From Verrucomicrobia bacterium UBA1211 (lineage in GTDB: Bacteria; Verrucomicrobiota; Kiritimatiellia; RFP12; UBA1067): a DNA stretch of 7,342 bases. The notes below the pieces were generated by a model, which saw only the letters and a program-made list of their open reading frames with translations, searched no databases and had not been told where the DNA came from. Below, piece by piece: positions 1 to 6,011 of this stretch (position 1 is its first letter; every line of letters starts with the position of its first letter). Where the stretch lies: NCBI GenBank assembly GCA_002309585.1, contig DBXN01000033.1:15929-23270 (forward strand), written 5' to 3'. The position numbers were made by a program, and so were the translations under genes.

Positions 1-1725
1 GGCGGTGTTGATCACCGCCAGCCGGTGGTTGCCGACCTCCAGATCGGGGACCGTCAGGCTCCAGCCGGCCTCCAGGGAGCCGAGCCGCCCGTCATAGCCG
101 AATCCGACCGTGGCCCCGGAGGCGGTCTCCAGCAGCGTGCCGCCGCCGAACGTCTCCGAGACGGTGAAATCGATGATGTAGGAGAGGTTCGCGCGCTGCG
201 CGCTGGCGCTGGGGGTCGCCCAGCTCCACGCGTAGCCGTTCGCGGTCACGGCGAGGTCGTCGCCGATCCGCGACGGCACCTGGCCGTCCGCCGCCTCGCG
301 CATCACCCATTCCCCGGCCGGCGCGGTATCGAAGTGGTTTCCCTTCGGAAGCGTCGCGACCGGCGAGCCGAGGTTGGCCACCTGCGCGTCATCCATCGCC
401 CCCTCATAGAGGGCCATCGTCGTGAAATCAAGGGGACTGTCCTCGCCCTGCCCGTCACTGTCGCCGTGCAGGATGGCGTAGAATGACGAGGAGAAGGCGG
501 AGTCGCGCGTACTGGAAAAGACCTTCGCGCCGTCGGCGTAAAAGGTCCGGTTCGCTCCGTCCCAGGTGATGACATACCGCACCCACTCGTCCTGATAGCA
601 GGAGCGGCCGTTGATGGAAACGAGGTCCGATTGTCCCGACTTGCCCCAGAAACGGATCCGCTTGGGCGATTGCGAATCGTTTGAGCGGAGGAAGATCGAT
701 CCGTCCATGTTGGCGCCCGTCGGGTGCCACAGGGCGTGGAAGTCGCTCGGATACTCCACCCCGCTGGGCATCTTCGCGTCGATCACCACCGTATACGGCG
801 ATTTCGGCGGCAGGTTGTGCTTCACCTTGTAGCCGGTGTATCGGCCGAGGCGGATCGCGCCGTCGCCCGGGACAACGCCCTCGGCCGGCTCGATCGCCGC
901 CGACGCGCCCGATTTGACGACGATCGGCTCCAGGTCCTCGCCGATGGTCGCCCGTGTCGGGGCGTCTGCCGGAAACTCCCAGAGTCCCACCGGCGCCGCC
1001 GAGACCAGCATATCCTCCGGCTCGGCCTCGTCCCAGATCTTCACCCAGTCGAAATGCATCAGGTTGTCCTCGCCGTCCTCGTCGCCCGAGATGAAGAGAT
1101 ACGGTTTGCCGGTCAGGTTGCACCGCCCGTAATGGAAGGAGGAGAGGGGAGCGGTCCGGCTCTTGCGCAACACCCCGTCGATGTACATCCGCTGCTGGCC
1201 CTCCTTGATCGAGAAGGTCGCGACGTGCCAGGCGTTCGGGGCGATGTCCACGGTATAGCCGAAATAGTTCGCCGTGTCGTTCATGATCCCGACAAAATAC
1301 TTCGAGTTGGTGTATTTGACGAACATGGCCGCATCCACCGTGGCGTCCTGCGAGGTGGTGAAGAGGGAGTGGTAGCCGAATTTGTCGTCGGGCAGGTAGA
1401 ACCGGATCGAGAGACACCATTCATGCGGGGAATCGGTCGGGATGCCGTGCGGGAGTCTGAGCGCCTGGCCCTTCGGGATCGAGATCGCCCCCGCGCCGTT
1501 CGCCAGTCCCGCGCAGATCGTCGCGTCCGCCAGATTGGCGCAGGATCCGAGGCCGCCGGGGAAGGAGATGCCGTTGCTCTTGCTGTAATTGACCACGCTG
1601 GGCTCCTCTCCGACCGCCGCCCGCAGCAGGTTCTCGGGATCATTGAACGTGAGGAAATTCACCAGTTTCCCACTCGCGGCAAGGACGAACGTCATCGACA
1701 GGACCGTTATCAGAACCTTTTTCAT
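1..1725 (-). CDS. Secreted multi-LamG-like repeat protein, 3' end beyond window
   Basis: An uninterrupted minus-strand frame of 575 codons runs from the ATG at 1725 to the left edge, with no stop reached. The start is supported by GAGGGG at 1733-1738, seven bases upstream. Residues 1-20 (MKKVLITVLSMTFVLAASGK) form a typical Sec signal peptide with probable cleavage near ASG. The mature protein repeats about every 225 residues. Each repeat opens with a related motif: AAVGEE near residue 38, RATIGEDL at 258-265 and SRIGDDL at 485-491. Within repeats one sees the beta-strand patterns of LamG/concanavalin A-like domains, such as WHVATFSIKEGQQRMYIDG and EWVRYVITWDGANRTFYADG, and the domain-closing FDWVKIWDEAEPED. 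Such domains usually bind glycans or mediate surface adhesion. No catalytic domain appears in the visible part, but one could lie downstream. The coding call is firm; the ligand is unknown. The third repeat is incomplete in this window. Confidence 0.88.
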   Translation of the reverse strand, partial: MKKVLITVLSMTFVLAASGKLVNFLTFNDPENLLRAAVGEEPSVVNYSKSNGISFPGGLGSCANLADATICAGLANGAGAISIPKGQALRLPHGIPTDSPHEWCLSIRFYLPDDKFGYHSLFTTSQDATVDAAMFVKYTNSKYFVGIMNDTANYFGYTVDIAPNAWHVATFSIKEGQQRMYIDGVLRKSRTAPLSSFHYGRCNLTGKPYLFISGDEDGEDNLMHFDWVKIWDEAEPEDMLVSAAPVGLWEFPADAPTRATIGEDLEPIVVKSGASAAIEPAEGVVPGDGAIRLGRYTGYKVKHNLPPKSPYTVVIDAKMPSGVEYPSDFHALWHPTGANMDGSIFLRSNDSQSPKRIRFWGKSGQSDLVSINGRSCYQDEWVRYVITWDGANRTFYADGAKVFSSTRDSAFSSSFYAILHGDSDGQGEDSPLDFTTMALYEGAMDDAQVANLGSPVATLPKGNHFDTAPAGEWVMREAADGQVPSRIGDDLAVTANGYAWSWATPSASAQRANLSYIIDFTVSETFGGGTLLETASGATVGFGYDGRLGSLEAGWSLTVPDLEVGNHRLAVINTA

Positions 1726-1755
1726 CGCATTACCCCTCAGAGCACACTTTAGCCT

Positions 1756-1782
1756 GGGCTGCCCGTACCATATCGGCAACCC
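1756..1782 (-). promoter_or_regulatory. Leader hairpin upstream of the LamG-repeat gene
   Basis: Read on the minus strand, GGGTTGCC (1782-1775) can pair with GGCAGCCC (1763-1756) over all eight positions, one of them a G-U wobble, around an 11-base loop. It ends 30 bases before the LamG start codon, just outside the Shine-Dalgarno sequence, so it would lie in the 5' leader. On the plus strand the same arms carry a C-A mismatch, which favours a role in the minus-strand transcript. The function is inferred; no U tract follows, so it is not a terminator. Confidence 0.4.
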
Positions 1783-1783
1783 G

Positions 1784-1831
1784 TGATAACACATAAACCA
1801 CACCTTAAAACAGTTTAAGTATCGGTTATCA
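1784..1831. promoter_or_regulatory. Nested inverted repeats, candidate operator
   Basis: Two inverted repeats are nested about 60-105 bases upstream of the LamG start codon. The outer pair is TGATAAC (1784-1790) and GTTATCA (1825-1831). The inner pair is CTTAAA (1804-1809) and TTTAAG (1814-1819) with a 4-base spacer. The stretch is AT-rich compared with the surrounding DNA, as expected of a promoter or regulator site. No -35/-10 pair could be picked confidently on the minus strand. Confidence 0.35.
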
Positions 1832-2003
1832 GCCGGAATTCGTCAAGGCGATTTTGGGTGTCAGGGGGCGTGGGGTTCATCCTGGAATGATGAGATCATG
1901 AAATGATGACATTAAGCCATTATGGAATTTCACTCCGCCGTTCGTCTCGTTTCTCTTCCCTGTTCCCTTATCATTTTCATAATGCCATAATCACCCGTCC
2001 CCA

Positions 2004-2044
2004 TTCCCCGTTCCCTTCGCTCTCGGCGAGACCCGAACGGGGGA
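2004..2044. other. Strong hairpin in the intergenic region
   Basis: CCCCGTTC (2006-2013) and GAACGGGG (2035-2042) pair perfectly over eight bases, with one further wobble and one further pair at the base. The loop contains its own 4-bp stem, TCTC (2021-2024) with GAGA (2028-2031). TTTT follows on the plus strand, but no plus-strand gene lies upstream to be terminated. The hairpin touches the conserved GGACTTTTACCCTT box that begins at 2042, so it may be part of the promoter region. The rest of 1832-2041 shows no gene or other structure I can support. Confidence 0.45.
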
Positions 2045-2083
2045 CTTTTACCCTTTCAAACCCCATCCCGTCTCTGCTATACT
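2042..2083 (+). promoter_or_regulatory. Promoter of the lipoprotein gene (module copy 1)
   Basis: TATACT at 2078-2083 is a good -10 hexamer. A conserved box, GGACTTTTACCCTT (2042-2055), lies with its start 36 bases before the -10 start. The same box and a related -10 (TAAACT) recur at 2931-2971. No good sigma-70 -35 hexamer sits at the usual distance, and that segment is not conserved between copies, so the upstream box may be an activator site or part of an alternative sigma-factor promoter. Transcription would begin near 2090. Confidence 0.5.
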
Positions 2084-2089
2084 GATCAC

Positions 2090-2216
2090 ATCCTGTTCAC
2101 AAACGGATAGGGTCGTATCGCCTCATGGCGGCGTGACCGGTCGGTTGCGGACCTTGTTTCCCGTGAGCGCATTGTTTGAAGATGGACTGGAAACATTTCA
2201 TAGAGGAGATGATGGC
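2090..2216 (+). other. Structured 5' leader of the lipoprotein mRNA (module copy 1)
   Basis: These roughly 127 untranslated bases resemble the segment after the second promoter copy. From the -10 box, 45 ungapped bases (2078-2122 against 2966-3010) match at 28 positions and both end in TATCGCC. A further shared block, GGTTGC-two bases-ACCTTGT (2143-2157 against 3056-3070), differs at only two positions. Those two changes keep a small hairpin pairable, GGTT with AACC in one copy and GGTT with GACC (a U-G wobble) in the other. The leader contains a GACCGGTC palindrome (2136-2143). AGAGGAG at 2202-2208 is the ribosome binding site of the lipoprotein gene. Confidence 0.4.
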
Positions 2217-2687
2217 ATGAAAATCAACATGGCCTTCCGTGTCGCATGGCTATGGGTCCTGATGGGGTTGATGGTGTGCGGATGTAATTCATACCGGGTG
2301 ACGGCTCTGCCTTATGACGAAGAGTTGAAACGTGTCGTTATCGTCGAGAATCCCAAAGTGAAGGTGTCGGATTTTGTCGATGTGATGACCGATGAGTTCA
2401 ATAAGCGAAACATCCGAGCCGAGCAGGTTTCAAACCTCTATATCAGCAGGCCGGACGATTACGTTGTTCGCTATGAAGCGCGTAAATCGTGGGATTTTAC
2501 GACTTATTTATCTGATGCGACCGTCCGCATAAACAAAGACGGCATGACTGTGGCGAAAGGAAAGTACCATCACGTTGGGGAATCTTTCTCTTTGGACTTT
2601 TTCACGAAATGGAGAGGGACGGCCTGGAAGATGAAACGGTTTTACCGTGATTTGCTGAAGAACTATGAGGAGACGGCAGACAGGTGA
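2217..2687 (+). CDS. Small lipoprotein, Sbal_3080 family-like
   Basis: This encodes a 156-residue protein. The start at 2217 is chosen over an in-frame ATG-less upstream extension from 2133 because AGAGGAG lies eight bases before it and because the signal peptide then begins correctly (MKINMAFRVAWLWVLMGLMV). The lipobox is VCGC, with Cys23 as the predicted lipid-modified residue, so the mature protein should be anchored in a membrane facing the periplasm. The mature part contains VIVENPKVKVSDFVDVM, then YEARKSWDFTTYLSDATVRI, and a lysine-rich end (KWRGTAWKMKRFYRDLLKNY). This order recalls the uncharacterised Sbal_3080 family of lipoproteins, which are about this length; I make the match from memory. 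No enzymatic motif is visible. It follows its own promoter and leader and appears monocistronic. Confidence 0.8.
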   Translation: MKINMAFRVAWLWVLMGLMVCGCNSYRVTALPYDEELKRVVIVENPKVKVSDFVDVMTDEFNKRNIRAEQVSNLYISRPDDYVVRYEARKSWDFTTYLSDATVRINKDGMTVAKGKYHHVGESFSLDFFTKWRGTAWKMKRFYRDLLKNYEETADR

Positions 2688-2757
2688 ATTCGGGCGGATG
2701 ACGAAGGCGTAATGGCGGATAACTTCAAAGTTTGCAAATGAGGCAATTGTAAAAACA

Positions 2758-2813
2758 GATGTGGCAAGGGCGCCTTCGCCCTTGCGGCAAGGCCGAGGCG
2801 GCCTTGTTACATC
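2758..2813. repeat. REP-like paired inverted hairpins (BIME-like)
   Basis: Two perfect hairpins stand side by side. The first is GCAAGGGCG (2764-2772), loop CCTT, CGCCCTTGC (2777-2785). The second is CAAGGCC (2788-2794), loop GAGGC, GGCCTTG (2800-2806). Hairpin 2 read on the other strand is nearly hairpin 1 (CAAGG, a GC-rich core with CGCCT, CCTTG), so the two units are in inverted orientation. A 5-bp outer stem, GATGT (2758-2762) with ACATC (2809-2813), closes both. This is the architecture of bacterial REP/BIME elements, which sit between genes in many copies. It may also end or stabilise the lipoprotein transcript, although no U tract follows. Only one copy is present here, so its repetitive nature is inferred. 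Confidence 0.6.
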
Positions 2814-2930
2814 GCTAACGACAGGTGCGCAGGCGAGTTAACCCGCGCGAACAGGAAAAGTTGTTTAAAATTATCAACCATCATGACTCGGAAGGTTAAT
2901 TCCCCAGATGTGCCCCTAAGCATGGCCTAC

Positions 2931-2971
2931 GGACTTTTACCCTTCCCCCCCTCTCCCATTTTTGTTAAACT
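2931..2971 (+). promoter_or_regulatory. Second copy of the promoter module
   Basis: GGACTTTTACCCTT (2931-2944) is identical to the box at 2042-2055 and starts 35 bases before TAAACT (2966-2971), against 36 bases before TATACT in copy 1. The segment between box and -10 is pyrimidine-rich but diverged, with a run of C where a -35 hexamer would lie. A start near 2978 would produce the structured RNA that follows and perhaps the GHKL operon. Positions 2688-2757 and 2814-2930, on either side of the REP-like element, show no other feature I can support. Confidence 0.5.
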
Positions 2972-2977
2972 ATCGAT

Positions 2978-3241
2978 GTTTTATTCAGGAATGAATAGGA
3001 CCATATCGCCCCGCGACGAGAACCGCCGCAGGGAGGCCGGCAGGATCGGCCAATTGGTTGCAAACCTTGTCTTCTGAGAATCCACGACACTCAATACGCT
3101 GACGCATGGCTTGCAAGACGGTGCCTTTTTAATTTGGGGTGCCGCTTTGTCATGTGGTTTAGCGGGGCTGTCGTGGCCCTTCAGAAGCGCATGTCAGGGC
3201 GCGCCCCTCTAACAAAAACAGAGAGGCGCGCCTTTCTGTTT
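2978..3241 (+). ncRNA. Candidate structured small RNA or operon leader
   Basis: This stretch has a promoter-like site before it, a terminator-like hairpin at its end and no convincing coding frame. Its centre folds as a rod: CTTCTGA (3071-3077) pairs with TCAGAAG (3181-3187), and after a 4 by 4 internal loop CCACGACA (3082-3089) pairs perfectly with TGTCGTGG (3169-3176). Further in, CGCT (3097-3100) can pair with AGCG (3161-3164), CATG (3105-3108) with CATG (3151-3154), and GGTGCC (3120-3125) with GGTGCC (3138-3143) using two wobbles around a T-rich loop. The first 90 or so bases resemble the leader of the lipoprotein gene. It is not recognisable to me as tmRNA, SRP RNA, RNase P or a known riboswitch. 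It could be an independent small RNA, or a leader that attenuates the operon starting at 3263. Confidence 0.5.
3196..3241 (+). terminator. Intrinsic terminator-like hairpin before the GHKL operon
   Basis: Bases 3196-3210 and 3220-3234 form a 15-position stem with one C-A mismatch and one wobble, including the self-complementary core GGCGCGCC, around the loop AACAAAAAC. The stem is followed by TTTCTGTTT. It ends only about 22 bases before the start of gene A, so it either terminates the candidate small RNA or attenuates transcription entering the operon. The U tract is interrupted by C and G, so its efficiency is uncertain. Confidence 0.65.
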
Positions 3242-3262
3242 GCAAACGAGCGGCAAGTATAA

Positions 3263-5269
3263 ATGGCAGAGTGGTTCTTCAGGCCCAAAAGTCAGAACGA
3301 GGTCGAACGTGACCCCGGGTGGGACGAGTATTTCACATCGAACCGCTCGACAGAAGAATCGCTTGTCCGCGAAGCAATCCAAAACTCACTGGATGCCCAT
3401 GCCAAAGTTACGAATCCAACGGTAAAAGGCCAACCCGTACGCATCCGGTTCTACTATTCCGGCATGACTAAGGCTCTCGCCAAAGCACGATACGAGAAGT
3501 ATCTGTCCGGCGCGGCCGAACATTATGTGTCCGAGGACTGCAAAGTCGGTGAGTTGCCCGATGGTGACTGCCCGTTTGTCGTGATTGAGGACTTCTGTAC
3601 GCCAGGACTTGCCGGCCATCCCGATTGGGATTACACCGCCGTCAAGGAAAAGCCGCCTTACTACCGTTTTTTTTGGAGTGAAAACCAATCAGAAAAAGGC
3701 GAGGGTACGCGCGGTAAGTGGGGTATCGGCAAGGTTGTCTTTCCGATAGCGAGTCGTCTCCGTTCGTTCTTCGCTTACTCAATTCGTGAGGAAGATTCTC
3801 AAGCGCTTCTGTGCGGTAAGGCTCTTCTCTCCTATCACACCGTTGCCGGAAAGCGTTACACGGCGGACGGCTGGTGGGGACAGATGCAGGATGGTGGGAA
3901 ATGTTTGCCAGAGATCGGGAGTACGGTAATTGCCGACTTTAAGAGGGATTTCAATCTTTCCCGAAAATCCGAGCCTGGCCTTTCCGTCGTTGTTCCGTAT
4001 GTGAAGGAATTGGACTGGACCGAGCTGCAACGTGTCTTGGTCGAGAACTACATGGTCTCGTTCATCCGCGGTGATCTGTGTGTGGAGCTAGAACATGGCG
4101 ACGGATCTTTCGTCGTTTACGACAGCAAACACCTCGCTGACATTGAGAAGTTTCTCCAGACCCTCGCTTCGCAAGATTCGTCCGCAAGGGCTCAACTAGA
4201 GGCGTTTAAGATGGTTTGCGAGAGTATGACTTCGCAATCCTCCGCCTTCAAACTCAATCTCTACGACGGTGATCGTCCAGAATGGCAGAACAAGGTTTTC
4301 CCGGCCGAAGTTCTTTCCGCTATTCGCGACGAACTGGACAAGATGGACAGCAAAGGGTCCGGAAAACCTGTGACCATCGTCGTGCCGATGCGCATTGTGG
4401 CGAAACACGCCAAACGCGACAAGTTCGGCGAGTTCAAGGTCGTGCTTCAACGTTCCCCGGGAATCAATATTCGTCCCTGGTTTTACAGGCAGGGACTCTA
4501 CATCAACCATGTCCGGCCTCATCTCGTCGCGAACTTTGTTTCCGTTGTGCTGGTGGACGGTGAGGTTTCAGACATGCTCAATCAGGCAGAACCACCAAGC
4601 CACGGCGAATGGCGTAAGCAGACTGGTGATTTTGCGAATCTCTACAAGTATCCAGGTCAGCACATTGATTTTGTGACCCACTCCGTGCGGAAGATTATCG
4701 ACCGTGTGGACGAGACGGAAAAAGGCCTCGATTATAACGCGCTCAAGTCTATCTTTTTCGTCTCCCGTGAGAAAAGCCTTGCCTCTCTCCGCCGCGGTAA
4801 GGGCTCGGGTAAAGGCGTGGGACAGGGCGGCGTGAAGGATTCGCAGGGTAACGGCAACATGTCGGGTCAGAATGCCTCGCGGAACTTTTCCGAGTTCCAG
4901 TCTAGGCCGAAACCGTATTTGATTTATCCCGTGAAGGATGGTGACGATTCGGGTGTTACGATCAAGTCAAACGGTGACTTCTTCAAGCCATTCGACCTCA
5001 AGGTATCGTTCTTCTATGAGACGCTGAGCGGCAAGGTCAAGTTCGACGAGCACGACTTTTCGTTCAAAAAGAAAGGATCGCTTTTTGTGTCCTGGGAGCC
5101 GGTTGACCTCTTCGTCGAGTTTCCTGCCGCGAACCGCATCCGCATCAAGGCGACGGAGACCATGAAAGATTTCGTGTTGACCGTGCGGGGTTTCGACGCC
5201 AACCGCGACCTGCGCGTGCTGCCGTACTCCGAAGATCTGAAGGAGGATGTCGATGGCGCGGAGCTTTAA
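3263..5269 (+). CDS. GHKL (Bergerat-fold) ATPase, MORC/Hsp90-like, gene A
   Basis: This 668-residue protein, probably cytoplasmic, carries the ATP-binding motifs of the GHKL superfamily. The N box is E37-x3-N41-x2-D44-A, in REAIQNSLDA. The G1 box is D110 to G115 (EDFCTPGLAG), with Cys112 where a glycine is normally found. The G2 box is GTRGKWGIGKVVF (148-160). A second conserved region at about 365-455 contains VTIVVPMRIV, RQGLYINHVRPH (from 409) and AEPPSHGEW (442-450), and probably corresponds to the transducer domain that follows the ATPase in such proteins. A Gly/Ser/Lys/Asn-rich linker (about 510-540) leads to a beta-rich C-terminal domain (about 545-660). GHKL ATPases act as ATP-driven clamps; MORC-like members occur in prokaryotic conflict systems. 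The start has only a weak Shine-Dalgarno sequence, and a terminator-like hairpin lies just upstream. It overlaps gene B by 17 bases. The ATPase assignment is firm; the partner, target and biological role are inferred. Confidence 0.9.
   Translation: MAEWFFRPKSQNEVERDPGWDEYFTSNRSTEESLVREAIQNSLDAHAKVTNPTVKGQPVRIRFYYSGMTKALAKARYEKYLSGAAEHYVSEDCKVGELPDGDCPFVVIEDFCTPGLAGHPDWDYTAVKEKPPYYRFFWSENQSEKGEGTRGKWGIGKVVFPIASRLRSFFAYSIREEDSQALLCGKALLSYHTVAGKRYTADGWWGQMQDGGKCLPEIGSTVIADFKRDFNLSRKSEPGLSVVVPYVKELDWTELQRVLVENYMVSFIRGDLCVELEHGDGSFVVYDSKHLADIEKFLQTLASQDSSARAQLEAFKMVCESMTSQSSAFKLNLYDGDRPEWQNKVFPAEVLSAIRDELDKMDSKGSGKPVTIVVPMRIVAKHAKRDKFGEFKVVLQRSPGINIRPWFYRQGLYINHVRPHLVANFVSVVLVDGEVSDMLNQAEPPSHGEWRKQTGDFANLYKYPGQHIDFVTHSVRKIIDRVDETEKGLDYNALKSIFFVSREKSLASLRRGKGSGKGVGQGGVKDSQGNGNMSGQNASRNFSEFQSRPKPYLIYPVKDGDDSGVTIKSNGDFFKPFDLKVSFFYETLSGKVKFDEHDFSFKKKGSLFVSWEPVDLFVEFPAANRIRIKATETMKDFVLTVRGFDANRDLRVLPYSEDLKEDVDGAEL
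5240..5246 (+). promoter_or_regulatory. Ribosome binding site setting the gene B start
   Basis: AAGGAGG is a near-perfect Shine-Dalgarno sequence inside the last codons of gene A. It directly abuts the ATG at 5247, which is too close, but lies six bases before the in-frame ATG at 5253. This makes 5253 the preferred start. Confidence 0.75.
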
Positions 5270-6011
5270 CTACACGAAGCGCAAGACGATTGACAAGACG
5301 TCGGCGCGTATCGCCATCTCAAGCATGGGCGGTCACCATGGGTTCTCCGTTGTGTTCGCGCTGGACGAATACGGGTTCGACGATTCGGCGAAGGTGTATG
5401 TTGAATGTTACCGCAAAAACCAGTTGCTTCGGTTCGACTTCGGGACTGTCGGGGCGATTGCCGTCCCCGCCGATGTTTCGCTGGACGCCTTTGGCGACGA
5501 TACGATGGGGTTGCGTTTCCGAGTGAAGGTCGTCGCGGCCAATGTAGACAAGACGATCCTCGGGATGAGCAAGTCGTTCCGCGCAGAGAACGACGAGGGC
5601 GGCGCGGCGGACTGCATACTGCCTCTCATGCGCCTGCCGAAGGAGAACGAGAACGTCTGGGAGATCGTCTATACGGACGACGGGCCGAACCTCGCGATAA
5701 ACGCGACGCTGGAAAAGCAGGTTGTGCAAATGGACTATTTCCTTGCGCTTGTCTTCCCGGCGGTCATACGCGAGATCCTGACTTACGCGTTCATCGAAAA
5801 CAACGGCGACGAGCTGGGCGAGTGGACGGAGGATTGGAAACGTTTTGCGCTCGCTCTCGGCGCGGAGGAGTTTCCGAAGCTCTCCGGAGGCGATGACCGC
5901 GATGACGATAAGGACGCTCTCAGGAAGTGGATCGACTCAGCAGTGCACGCGTTCGTGCACGGCAAGGGCCTGGCTGAAATCGCGAACCAGTGGAAGGACG
6001 ATGCGGAATGA
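5253..6011 (+). CDS. Unrecognised companion protein of the GHKL operon, gene B
   Basis: This encodes 252 residues (254 if the ATG at 5247 were used). I cannot assign it to a named family. The N-terminus is basic (MARSFNYTKRKTIDK). Residues about 15-140 alternate hydrophobic and polar positions as in a beta-sandwich, with FRVKVV and RFDFGTVGAI as recognisable strands. After about residue 150 it becomes helical (VVQMDYFLALVFPAVIREIL), followed by a very acidic linker (GGDDRDDDKD) and a final amphipathic helix region. There is no signal peptide, membrane segment, nuclease or nucleotide-binding motif. It overlaps gene A by 17 bases and shares four bases (ATGA) with gene C, so the three products are probably made together. 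A structural or adaptor role binding one of the two ATPases is possible, but this is inference. GGAAGGA at 5992-5998 near its end serves gene C. Confidence 0.88.
   Translation: MARSFNYTKRKTIDKTSARIAISSMGGHHGFSVVFALDEYGFDDSAKVYVECYRKNQLLRFDFGTVGAIAVPADVSLDAFGDDTMGLRFRVKVVAANVDKTILGMSKSFRAENDEGGAADCILPLMRLPKENENVWEIVYTDDGPNLAINATLEKQVVQMDYFLALVFPAVIREILTYAFIENNGDELGEWTEDWKRFALALGAEEFPKLSGGDDRDDDKDALRKWIDSAVHAFVHGKGLAEIANQWKDDAE

Noticed and set aside
455..1420. A 321-codon minus-strand open frame
   Set aside because: It lies in a different frame within the LamG gene, and its translation is low-complexity Arg/Gly-rich sequence without recognisable domains.
724..1752. A 342-codon plus-strand open frame opposite the LamG gene
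   Set aside because: Its translation is arginine-rich and shows no domain or signal, and it lies antisense to a minus-strand frame with a signal peptide, ribosome binding site and LamG repeats. It is a by-product of GC-rich codon use.
2006..2042. A tRNA T-arm-like stretch on the minus strand
   Set aside because: CCGTTCGGG resembles a T-loop by chance, but no acceptor, D or anticodon arms are present nearby.
1903..2085. A 60-codon open frame in the intergenic region
   Set aside because: It runs through the hairpin and promoter box, has no ribosome binding site and has low-complexity composition.
2133..2216. An N-terminal extension of the lipoprotein starting with GTG at 2133
   Set aside because: It would place 28 polar residues before the signal peptide and lacks a ribosome binding site, while the ATG at 2217 has AGAGGAG at a good distance. 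The region is also part of the duplicated leader.
2883..3077. A 64-codon open frame between the lipoprotein and the GHKL operon
   Set aside because: It crosses the promoter copy and structured leader, has no ribosome binding site, and its sequence resembles no protein I know.
2978..3241. 6S RNA, tmRNA or SRP RNA as the identity of the structured RNA
   Set aside because: The rod recalls 6S RNA, but the 5' and 3' ends do not pair with each other and no central bubble of the usual kind was found. No tmRNA tRNA-like ends or SRP GGTCAGGTCCGGAAGG-type core were seen.
3200..3241. An integron attC site at the GC-rich hairpin before gene A
   Set aside because: The CTCTAAC motif does not fit the purine-first R-box pattern and no matching GTTRRRY partner or integrase was found. 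A terminator explains the stem and T-rich tail better.
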